In this document: positions 1 through 5,350 of the stretch, piece after piece
Numbering within the stretch: the first letter of the stretch is position 1
How the letters are laid out: every line of letters begins with the position of its first letter
NCBI GenBank assembly: GCA_003519645.1
Contig: DOWI01000259.1
Location: 4,987-10,816 of the forward strand
Source: Oscillospiraceae bacterium
GTDB taxonomy: Bacteria > Bacillota_A > Clostridia > Oscillospirales > Acutalibacteraceae
Length of the DNA stretch: 5,830 nt
Reading direction: 5' to 3'
Notes under the pieces: generated by a model
Seen by the model: only the letters and a program-made list of their open reading frames with translations
Told to the model about the DNA's origin: nothing
Database searches by the model: none
Translations under genes and position numbers: made by a program

Positions 1-1113
1 GCAGAAGGTGTTGCCACAGGAGTAGATTTACCCACAACCGACTTCACCGGATATCAAGTTCCCGAAACCGTTACAGCATCGATTCAGAACTTTGCCGATA
101 AAATCAAAGAGACATGGGGATGGATTGTTGAGAACAAGCCTGTTGTCGATATCGCACTGGAAGCGTTCGGAATTGGGTTGCTTTTGATTTTCGGTCCGAA
201 CATTGTCTCGAAGATTATTGGTTTCAAGTTTCTGTATGAAGGTGCTGGAGAAGTTATAAAAGCTGTCCAGCAGATTCTGGAGGACGGCGAGATAACATGG
301 GAGACCTTTACGCAGCTGATAGGCGGAGCTGGCGGAGCGATCTTTGGGTTAGGGCTAATCTTAGGCAAGCCAAAGGTTGCAGGTTTTGGGCTGATATTGT
401 GGGGAGCTAGCGAAATGTTCAGAGGCTTGACAGATATGATAAACGGCAACGGAGATGCATGGAAGAATTTTGAGAGAATTGTCTCCGGTGTCGCAGCTGT
501 CGTAGGCGGCATATTCCTCTTACTGGGAGGGAAAGCGGCATTGATGGCGCTGGCAGTCGGCGCACTCGCTTTAGGAATTTTGTACCTCTCCCAAAATTGG
601 GACAAACTCACTCCTGCACAAAGAGTTCTCACCATCTTAGGCGCATTAGCTGCTGCCGCCGTTGCAGCAGCAATAGCAATTGCAATTTTCCACACTGCTT
701 GGTCAGTGGGGATTGCCGCAGCTGCAATTGCGGGAGGCCTGGCCTTACTAGCCGGTACGTACCTGTTTACAAAAAGCAAGGCAGAGATTCCAACCAGTGG
801 CGGCGCGTCGTTGAGCGCTGCACAAAGTTTCGGAAACCAGAGTTTCTCTGGTAATCCGCTTCCCCGCCTTGCAAAAGGTGCAGTGCTTCCCGCGAATAAA
901 GAATTTGCCGCTGTTCTGGGCGATCAGAGATATGGCCGTAACATAGAAACTCCCGAAGGATTGTTACGTGGAATTTTCAGAGAAGAAATGGAACGCGCTG
1001 ACGAAGGAAACATCGATTTCACCGCAAATATCACAATGGAAGATGGGGCGGTTGTCGGGCGGGTTAAAAGACGATTTACAAGGTCAGGGCGTTTGGTAGG
1101 GGTTTATTCATGA
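1..1113 (+). CDS. Tail tape measure protein, C-terminal part (5' end outside window)
   Basis: Reading frame 1 is open from the first base to the TGA at 1111-1113, giving 370 visible residues, so the gene begins upstream. Tape measure proteins set tail length inside the tail tube and pass into the cell envelope during DNA injection. The visible part is built like the end of one: hydrophobic Gly/Ala/Leu-rich blocks at about residues 50-70, 108-135, 161-196 and 208-256, then a polar tail. The tail carries the segment LAKGAVLPANKEFAAVLGDQ (about residues 290-309), which resembles the 'AxGAVIPPNxEFLAVLGDQ' segment near the end of many Bacillota tape measures. It ends in a basic stretch (VKRRFTRSGR). 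The TTG at 178 is only an internal codon, since the frame stays open upstream and reads sensible protein. It overlaps the next gene by 4 bases (ATGA), suggesting translational coupling. The family call rests on recognition of this architecture, not on a search. Confidence 0.88.
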   Translation, partial: AEGVATGVDLPTTDFTGYQVPETVTASIQNFADKIKETWGWIVENKPVVDIALEAFGIGLLLIFGPNIVSKIIGFKFLYEGAGEVIKAVQQILEDGEITWETFTQLIGGAGGAIFGLGLILGKPKVAGFGLILWGASEMFRGLTDMINGNGDAWKNFERIVSGVAAVVGGIFLLLGGKAALMALAVGALALGILYLSQNWDKLTPAQRVLTILGALAAAAVAAAIAIAIFHTAWSVGIAAAAIAGGLALLAGTYLFTKSKAEIPTSGGASLSAAQSFGNQSFSGNPLPRLAKGAVLPANKEFAAVLGDQRYGRNIETPEGLLRGIFREEMERADEGNIDFTANITMEDGAVVGRVKRRFTRSGRLVGVYS

Positions 1114-1487
1114 GGGGTGATGAGGTGGTACTGTTAAGCATCGACGGGGTAGCTCTGCCAACCCCTACAAAATATGATTTTGAGTTTTCGGATTTAGATA
1201 CCGAGAAAACCGGTAGGGATTTAAACTATTTTATGATTCGACAGCGCAAAAGAGCGGATGTATACAGCTTTCCTCTTTCGTGGGAAGACATTGGGCTGGA
1301 TGATTTAAGAATCATCTTCAACGCCACCAGTCCGGAGATGTTTGAGGCTACATTCTTTGACATTGTCTCCGGTGAGTTTATCACAAAGACGATGTATGCG
1401 GGAAACAGGCAAGTAAAAACATCAATCATCAAGGGAGACCTGAGCGACGTTGTTTGCTCAATAAGCTTCAACCTCATTGAAAAATAA
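1110..1487 (+). CDS. Small phage tail protein, DUF6711-like
   Basis: A protein of 125 residues from the ATG at 1110, or 120 from the GTG at 1125. It sits between tape measure and tail hub, where small distal-tail or tail-tip proteins are found. The pattern 'LLSIDGVALPTPTKYDFEFSDLD', a following conserved Arg-rich stretch (MIRQRKRADVY) and alternating beta-strand-like segments recall the DUF6711 family of Bacillota prophages; its exact role is not known to me. The start is uncertain. ATG 1110 overlaps the tape measure stop and has AGGGG about 7 bases upstream. However, residues RGDE are encoded by AGGGGTGATGAG, which itself looks like a binding site for GTG 1125: the motif AGGGGTGA lies 4 bases before GTG 1125, exactly as the same motif lies 4 bases before the ATG of the next gene (1500). 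Starting at GTG also puts the conserved 'LLSIDG' at the N-terminus. There is no signal peptide or membrane segment. Confidence 0.75.
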   Translation: MRGDEVVLLSIDGVALPTPTKYDFEFSDLDTEKTGRDLNYFMIRQRKRADVYSFPLSWEDIGLDDLRIIFNATSPEMFEATFFDIVSGEFITKTMYAGNRQVKTSIIKGDLSDVVCSISFNLIEK

Positions 1488-1499
1488 AGGGGTGACCTA

Positions 1500-3485
1500 A
1501 TGTATCCGGTGACTGAAGCATTTAATGCAGCAATCACAAGCAGTGATGTAAACATGAAAGCAAGGGTTGTGCTTAGAGCAAACGGAGAGACCTACCATCT
1601 GGAGCACAAAGATATCCAGAAAGACAGTCTCAAAGTGACCTACGGTGTGCTGCCGGGGGATGGGATCGCTCTGGGCGGAGTAAGCGGTGCAGACTTATCT
1701 ATAACCTTGACGAACGATAGCGGCATATTTAATCATGTACAGCTAAACTATGCGGAGATCCGTCCATTTGTTGATGTGGAGATATCGCCCGGAGTATTTG
1801 AACCTATCCCCCTCGGCGTGTTTGAGGTTGATACAGTTGATAGAATGGCTGTAACATTCGATCGCAACTTTGAATCAATTCCTCTTAAGGCCGCTGATAG
1901 AATGGTGCGCTTCGATTTACCATTTTCAGAAGTAGACATCCCTTTCCCGGGTTCAGCTCTACATCTGCTTACGGCGGTCTGCCAACGGTGCGGCGTGCCT
2001 CTTGGCAGCACAAACTTCATGAATTCGGACTATGTGATCCAGGAAAGACCTGAAGGTGAAATAAGCTGTAGGGATATCGTATCTTGCATAGCTGAAATCG
2101 CCGGATGTTGGGCGCAGTGTGACAGAACAGGATTTCTTGTGCTGCGGTGGTTTAAGAATCCGAAATTCGTTCAGGAGGCTGTGCTGGACGGCAACACGGA
2201 CACGGCCTATGGCGGCAACTTCACAGACGATTGGTATATCAATACCTACGATGGCGGAGCATTTAAAGCAGATGCGCCTCAAGTGGTATTCACATCGGGG
2301 ATGTTCTACGACTTTTCAATTGATGATGCGCCGATCACTATTACGGGTGTTTCACTAGAAACAGAAGACAAAACATATCTTGTGGGCTCTCCCAGGTATG
2401 TGATGAGCATAGACAACCCCCTTATCCAGACACAAATCCCCGAAGTGCTATCCAGCATACATGATAAGATTGCTGGGTTTACGTACATTCCTTTCCACGG
2501 CGTATGTTTAGATAACCCTGCATGGGAAGCCGGCGACATGGTTCTGCTGGATAACATTGAAGGCAAAAGCTACAGGACGATCCTGACAGGATATGAGTAT
2601 GTGTTTGACGGGCGTTGTAATGTCATAGCGGATGGAGAGTCAGATCGTGAACATAATTTTAGACCGACGTCAGAGCGTAAATATTCAAGATTAGTTAAAA
2701 TGATCGGTAAAAAACAGGAGCAGATAAACGCTATGGATATTGCCGTCCGAAACGCAACCGCAATTATATCCGGTATGTGGGGCGGCCATAAAATCGACGG
2801 TGATAAGCTGGACGAACAGTATCACGGCAATACATTTATCGCAGACCATCCTGACATTGATCAAGCACAGCAAATCTGGCGGATCAACTTGGGCGGTATT
2901 GGCTTTTCCTCGACTGGCGTTGCGGGTCCGTATTCCTCCGCATGGACAAGTGACGGTACATTTGCAACTAATCTGATTGTAGCCAATATGATAAAATCGG
3001 GGTTATTGCAGTCACTCAACGGCGAGAGCTGGATTGATCTTGATAATGGGTCGTTTCAATTTGCAAAAGGATCCGTTACATTTGACGATACAAACGGAGT
3101 TCGCGCATATAAACCAGATGGGTCGTATACTCAAATGTCTGGAGATGGCCTTACTCATCATGATAGCGGGTCGGTAAGGGAATACCATTATTTATCTCAA
3201 ACTGGGACAACAGGGTTTAGCGTAAACGGAATAACTCATTTGCTGATCAATTTAGACAGCGCGTTTACAAATAAAAACTTTGTCGTAACAGTAAGCGTTT
3301 CATACGTAAGTACAAACGGAGATTTCTTAAACAATTTCGAGTGCTTAATTAGTAATGTATTTTATAGCTCAGCTTCGTTTGAAATTGTCGCGTATATTTA
3401 TGGAAGAACAATTGATTTTAGTAGCCAAAGCATTGGCGTTGTAAGCGGAGGGAGCATGACAATATCTTGGACGGCTATTGCATAA
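1500..3485 (+). CDS. Tail hub / tail tip protein with C-terminal appendage domains
   Basis: A 661-residue structural protein, preceded by AAAGGGGTGA four bases before the ATG. Residues 1-380 look like a baseplate hub (gp27/Tal-type N-terminal half): mostly beta, with 'PLGVFEVDTVDR' (about 104-115), 'AADRMVRFDLPF' (131-142), a Cys-rich stretch 'CQRCGVPLG' (161-169) and a final hub-like strand region 'GDMVLLDNIEGKSYRTIL' (345-362). Residues 391-425 form a charged helical linker. Residues 455-485 (QQIWRINLGGIGFSSTG, then GPYSSAWTSDG) are a signature spacer of Bacillota tail proteins, followed by 'SWIDLDNGSFQF' (510-521). The last ~95 residues form a beta-rich module ending in 'GGSMTISWTAIA', resembling an H-type lectin fold (inference). 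The hub closes the tail tube and carries tip domains that contact the cell. No endopeptidase or lysozyme motif is visible. DNA encoding the last ~80 residues is clearly more AT-rich (about 36% G+C) than the rest (near 50%). Confidence 0.82.
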   Translation: MYPVTEAFNAAITSSDVNMKARVVLRANGETYHLEHKDIQKDSLKVTYGVLPGDGIALGGVSGADLSITLTNDSGIFNHVQLNYAEIRPFVDVEISPGVFEPIPLGVFEVDTVDRMAVTFDRNFESIPLKAADRMVRFDLPFSEVDIPFPGSALHLLTAVCQRCGVPLGSTNFMNSDYVIQERPEGEISCRDIVSCIAEIAGCWAQCDRTGFLVLRWFKNPKFVQEAVLDGNTDTAYGGNFTDDWYINTYDGGAFKADAPQVVFTSGMFYDFSIDDAPITITGVSLETEDKTYLVGSPRYVMSIDNPLIQTQIPEVLSSIHDKIAGFTYIPFHGVCLDNPAWEAGDMVLLDNIEGKSYRTILTGYEYVFDGRCNVIADGESDREHNFRPTSERKYSRLVKMIGKKQEQINAMDIAVRNATAIISGMWGGHKIDGDKLDEQYHGNTFIADHPDIDQAQQIWRINLGGIGFSSTGVAGPYSSAWTSDGTFATNLIVANMIKSGLLQSLNGESWIDLDNGSFQFAKGSVTFDDTNGVRAYKPDGSYTQMSGDGLTHHDSGSVREYHYLSQTGTTGFSVNGITHLLINLDSAFTNKNFVVTVSVSYVSTNGDFLNNFECLISNVFYSSASFEIVAYIYGRTIDFSSQSIGVVSGGSMTISWTAIA

Positions 3486-3489
3486 TCGC

Positions 3490-3517
3490 TTGTAAATTAA
3501 AAAATATGGGTTATAAT
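3490..3517 (+). promoter_or_regulatory. SigA-type promoter for the lipoprotein gene
   Basis: TTGTAA (3490-3495) and a perfect TATAAT (3512-3517) are separated by 16 bases, immediately after the hub stop codon. The predicted start of transcription near 3524 leaves a leader of only about 12 bases, with the GAGGTGG ribosome binding site (3524-3530) almost at the 5' end of the message. Transcription would be independent of the late phage promoter. This is predicted from sequence alone. Confidence 0.6.
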
Positions 3518-3535
3518 GGTTATGAGGTGGTAGCT

Positions 3536-3895
3536 ATGAAAATCATTATTAAAATCATATCCTCGGCATTGTTTATTGTAATTATGTCATCTTGCGAAGG
3601 AAATTCAAAATATCAGAATATAAAGCTTTACGAATGGGAAGTATCCACACTTACAAACGCCGTATACAAATTAGCTGGCTCTGACATATACACTGATTCA
3701 CAGCGAAAAAGGGTTGTTAAATATATTCTTGATATGAGGGGAAAAACAGAGTATGAATGGAATGTGGTTGATGTTTTAGAAGGACACCCTGAATTATTCG
3801 GATATTTTGGAGAAGACGACGTAAGAATACCAGAATATTCAGAAGAGCCAAATTATAAAAGAGCAGAAAAAATTGTTAACCAAATAATATCTTGA
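3536..3895 (+). CDS. Putative prophage lipoprotein (moron candidate)
   Basis: A 119-residue protein from ATG 3536, chosen because GAGGTGG (3524-3530) sits 5 bases upstream and because this start produces a classic lipoprotein leader. Residues 1-19 are two lysines plus a hydrophobic run (KIIIKIISSALFIVIMSS), and Cys20 follows MSS as a plausible lipobox. The protein would be exported, lipid-modified and held on the outer face of the membrane. The mature part is acidic and Tyr/Glu-rich, with a helical middle (about 45-85) and no family I recognise. The gene is about 33% G+C, well below its neighbours, and lies between a promoter and a terminator of its own. This is the usual organisation of a moron, a gene acquired by a prophage and expressed in the lysogen. 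Superinfection exclusion is a known role for some prophage lipoproteins, but nothing here proves it. A surface or fitness role is equally possible. Confidence 0.7.
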   Translation: MKIIIKIISSALFIVIMSSCEGNSKYQNIKLYEWEVSTLTNAVYKLAGSDIYTDSQRKRVVKYILDMRGKTEYEWNVVDVLEGHPELFGYFGEDDVRIPEYSEEPNYKRAEKIVNQIIS

Positions 3896-3927
3896 CATCC
3901 CCGGAATCTAACACAACCAAATAAACC

Positions 3928-3960
3928 AACCCGCTTGCTATTCGGCAGGCGGGTTTTGTT
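3928..3960 (+). terminator. Rho-independent terminator after the lipoprotein gene
   Basis: AACCCGCTTGC (3928-3938) pairs with GCAGGCGGGTT (3945-3955) to give an 11-bp stem with one G-U pair and a 6-base loop (TATTCG). A T-rich run (TTTTGTT, 3954-3960) overlaps and follows the stem. It lies about 30 bases past the lipoprotein stop and about 30 bases before the next start codon. Its core is nearly identical to that of the terminator at 4471-4498. Confidence 0.8.
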
Positions 3961-3986
3961 ATGCAGAAACGAAAGGAGAAATTGAA

Positions 3987-4229
3987 ATGTTCGGTCGTAA
4001 TCCAGAGCTAAAGATTGAAGTACATCGAAACTGTACAATCGTATGGATTCACGGAAAGCGAATTACTAAAGGCATAAAGAAGGTGGCGTTTATCGCAGAG
4101 TGTAACGCAGGTGCGTTGCCGTCTACGAAACTGACGCTTGAAATTAATCCGTCGGAAATAGCTTTTGATGAATGTGACGAAAATAATCCGCCTCCGCTGC
4201 CACGGAGACGGACTGACGCTACTTTTTGA
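3987..4229 (+). CDS. Small phage protein of unknown function
   Basis: An 80-residue protein with a strong binding site (GAAAGGAG, 3971-3978) 8 bases before the ATG. The first ~60 residues look like a compact beta-rich domain: 'KIEVHRNCTIVWIHGKRI' (9-26), then 'KVAFIAECNAG' and 'TKLTLEINPSEIAFDE'. I recall similar short proteins in Bacillota prophages but cannot name a family or function. No promoter is visible; expression would depend on late transcription passing the terminator just upstream. The C-terminus is odd: the Pro/Arg-rich tail (about residues 67-80, NPPPLPRRRTDATF) is encoded by DNA that is also the terminator hairpin and last codons of the opposing gene. This tail may therefore be a by-product of a recombination join rather than selected protein. 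The 3' end overlaps the minus-strand gene by 11 bases. Confidence 0.62.
   Translation: MFGRNPELKIEVHRNCTIVWIHGKRITKGIKKVAFIAECNAGALPSTKLTLEINPSEIAFDECDENNPPPLPRRRTDATF
4180..4212 (-). terminator. Rho-independent terminator of the minus-strand gene
   Basis: Read on the minus strand, TCCGTCTCCG and CGGAGGCGGA form a 10-bp stem with one G-U pair and a TGGCAG loop, followed directly by TTATTTT. In plus-strand RNA the G-U position becomes a C-A mismatch and no T-run follows, so the hairpin is oriented for minus-strand termination. It begins 6 bases after the minus-strand stop codon and lies inside the coding end of the opposing small gene. Confidence 0.72.
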
Positions 4230-4410
4230 TAATCGTGATTGACCCTCCAGCTATGTTTTCTTCAAACTCAATAAAGCCCTGCAACGCCAACCGTGAAACC
4301 TCGTGCTCCACCGCATCTGTCAGTTTGTCTATCCCAACGCAATCAGCCAAAAGAAATGAGGTTTTCCCGGTCTTATCAGCATATTCAGTAATTTGATTCC
4401 ATAATGACAT
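4219..4410 (-). CDS. Small antisense-oriented protein, possible winged-helix regulator
   Basis: A 63-residue protein on the minus strand, against the late operon. The ATG at 4410 is preferred over one at 4425 because GGGGGTGAT (4415-4423, minus strand) lies 4 bases before it, and because the upstream ATG has its GGTGGAG too close. The order of elements suggests a small winged helix: helix (WNQITEYADKTGKT), helix (LADCVGI), a probable recognition helix (TDAVEHEVSRLALQGF) and a two-strand wing (IEFEENIAGGSITIIKK). That fold is inferred by eye, and the protein is too short for a firm family call. It has a promoter and a terminator of its own, so it forms a complete one-gene transcription unit that could be active in the lysogen. 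It converges on the plus-strand small gene with an 11-base overlap at the 3' ends. Its function is unknown: a regulator, an antirepressor-like factor or a defence or exclusion gene would each fit. Confidence 0.68.
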   Translation of the reverse strand: MSLWNQITEYADKTGKTSFLLADCVGIDKLTDAVEHEVSRLALQGFIEFEENIAGGSITIIKK

Positions 4411-4437
4411 CTTTATCACCCCCATTCTCCACCATCA

Positions 4438-4466
4438 ACCATACCACAATCACCATAATCTTACAA
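4438..4466 (-). promoter_or_regulatory. SigA-type extended -10 promoter of the minus-strand gene
   Basis: On the minus strand, TTGTAA (plus 4461-4466) is followed after exactly 17 bases by TATGGT (plus 4438-4443). A TGG triplet directly before it makes an extended -10 (TGnTATGGT). Transcription would start near 4431, about 20 bases before the ATG at 4410, leaving room for the ribosome binding site at 4415-4423. Confidence 0.6.
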
Positions 4467-4470
4467 TAAT

Positions 4471-4498
4471 AGCGCTTGCTATACGGCAGGCGTTTTTT
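4471..4498 (+). terminator. Second Rho-independent terminator, upstream of the tail-collar gene
   Basis: AGCGCTTGC (4471-4479) pairs with GCAGGCGTT (4486-4494), a 9-bp stem including two G-U pairs, with loop TATACG and a T-run at 4493-4498. It is oriented for plus-strand transcription and sits 4 bases from the -35 of the minus-strand promoter. Twenty core bases (4473-4492) match the terminator at 3932-3951 in 19 positions. I see no plus-strand promoter between it and the collar gene. Confidence 0.75.
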
Positions 4499-4525
4499 CA
4501 TACCTATTTTTAAGGAGCTGATTTA

Positions 4526-5176
4526 ATGGCAATACAATTTCGACGCGGCAATCAAGCCGACTTCCCCCCGGGCAGCTTGCTGCCGGCAGAACCGGCCTAC
4601 ACTCTCGACACTGGCCGATTAGTAATCGGTGACGGAACTGGCGGCGCGGATATTATACCGACTGGCGCAGAAGTGGAGCAGATGATTTTAGATGCGTTTG
4701 CCGCCACTCTTGCAGATGCAAGACGCGGCACGATTGCAGCTTATGCGGGCAGCAAAGCCCCCACTGGTACATTGCTGTGTGATGGCGCTGCTGTATCCCG
4801 CACAACCTACGCGGCGCTGTTTGCGATAATTGGCACGATGTACGGCACTGGAGACGGTAGCACTACATTTAACCTGCCTAACCTTAAAGGGCGCGTTGTC
4901 GTCGGCCGTGATGCGTATCAAGCCGAATTTGACACCTTGGGCGAAACAGGCGGCGCGAAAACTCACACGCTGACCGAATCGCAAATTCCAAGCCACGCGC
5001 ACAACATTAAAAGTGCGAGCGGCGCGAACGAAGGGACAATTAACACAAACCAACTAGCGATAGGCAGAGAAGGCACGATATACGCAAATAAAAACCCGAT
5101 AGAAACCGCAGGCGGCGGGCAGTCACATAACAACCTGCAGCCATATACAGTTGTAAACTATATAATCTACTATTAA
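4526..5176 (+). CDS. Tail-collar domain protein (short tail fibre / receptor-binding tip)
   Basis: A 216-residue protein with AAGGAG (4512-4517) 8 bases before the ATG. Residues 1-45 (RRGNQADFP, then EPAYTLDTGRLVIGDGTGG) match the small attachment module found at the N-terminus of many phage fibres and of the Mtd-type receptor-binding proteins. Residues 68-124 are a phage tail collar domain (PF07484 type): GTIAAYAGSKAPTGTLLCDG, then 'YAALFAIIGTMYGTGDGSTTFNLPNLKG'. The C-terminal tip has 'GGAKTHTLTESQIPSHAHN' (142-160) and a final 'GGGQSHNNLQPYTVVNYIIYY' type ending (196-216), typical of short fibres whose tip histidines bind metal. At about 55-60% G+C it is the most GC-rich gene in the window. 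It would form trimers at the tail tip and contact the host surface. There is no chaperone gene or long repeat shaft. The gene follows a terminator, so late expression needs read-through. Confidence 0.87.
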   Translation: MAIQFRRGNQADFPPGSLLPAEPAYTLDTGRLVIGDGTGGADIIPTGAEVEQMILDAFAATLADARRGTIAAYAGSKAPTGTLLCDGAAVSRTTYAALFAIIGTMYGTGDGSTTFNLPNLKGRVVVGRDAYQAEFDTLGETGGAKTHTLTESQIPSHAHNIKSASGANEGTINTNQLAIGREGTIYANKNPIETAGGGQSHNNLQPYTVVNYIIYY

Positions 5177-5189
5177 ATGAGGTGTTAAA

Positions 5190-5345
5190 ATGCCCGAGCT
5201 AATTTATGACCTAACCGTAACCGACCAATTAATTTATGCTGCCGGCAATGTAAAAGTCGTAGCTGACAGTCGCAATATCCTAAAGGCACGATATGTTATG
5301 AGCCTGTTTTGCCTGTGGCGGGGATTTATACAGCCGAGGGAATAA
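5190..5345 (+). CDS. Upstream reading frame of the frameshifted gene (51 residues)
   Basis: As the DNA stands, translation from ATG 5190 (binding site GAGGTG, 5179-5184) yields 51 residues ending at TAA 5343-5345. The first ~37 residues appear genuine; the last ~14 (SLFCLWRGFIQPRE) are out-of-frame sequence after the frameshift. A 51-residue product would lack most of the domain and is probably not functional. It is listed separately because this is what the unedited sequence encodes. Confidence 0.5.
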   Translation: MPELIYDLTVTDQLIYAAGNVKVVADSRNILKARYVMSLFCLWRGFIQPRE

Positions 5346-5350
5346 GCGTG

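Noticed and set aside
649..671. Inverted repeat GCTGCTGC...GCAGCAGC with a 7-base spacer
   Set aside because: Explained by runs of alanine codons in the tape measure hydrophobic segment; no T-run and no gene boundary nearby.
84..779. Long minus-strand open frame (231 codons) opposite the tape measure gene
   Set aside because: Low-complexity Ala/Pro/Ser-rich translation produced by reading Gly/Ala/Leu codons in reverse; no binding site, and the plus-strand frame reads as a recognised protein.
1748..2566. Several minus-strand open frames of 86-107 codons opposite the hub gene
   Set aside because: Translations lack recognisable domains, lie wholly within a confident plus-strand gene, and have no convincing promoter or binding site.
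3892..3920. Perfect TTGACA (-35 like) at 3892-3897
   Set aside because: No acceptable -10 hexamer at 16-18 bases (AACCAA region), and a terminator follows at once; it coincides with the lipoprotein stop codon.
4688..5053. Minus-strand open frame of 121 codons opposite the collar gene
   Set aside because: Cys/Arg-rich shadow of a GC-rich gene with no start signal; the plus strand encodes a clear collar domain.
4526..5176. Diversity-generating retroelement target, suggested by the Mtd-like N-terminus of the collar protein
   Set aside because: No template-like repeat of the C-terminal coding sequence, no reverse transcriptase and no adenine-variable region visible in the window; the C-terminus matches an ordinary collar-type tip.
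5298..5316. Programmed -1 frameshift at the broken gene
   Set aside because: In the upstream frame the codons are ATG AGC CTG TTT TGC, with no X XXY YYZ heptamer at the join and no clear stimulatory hairpin; a deletion of one G is simpler. Kept only as a low-probability alternative.
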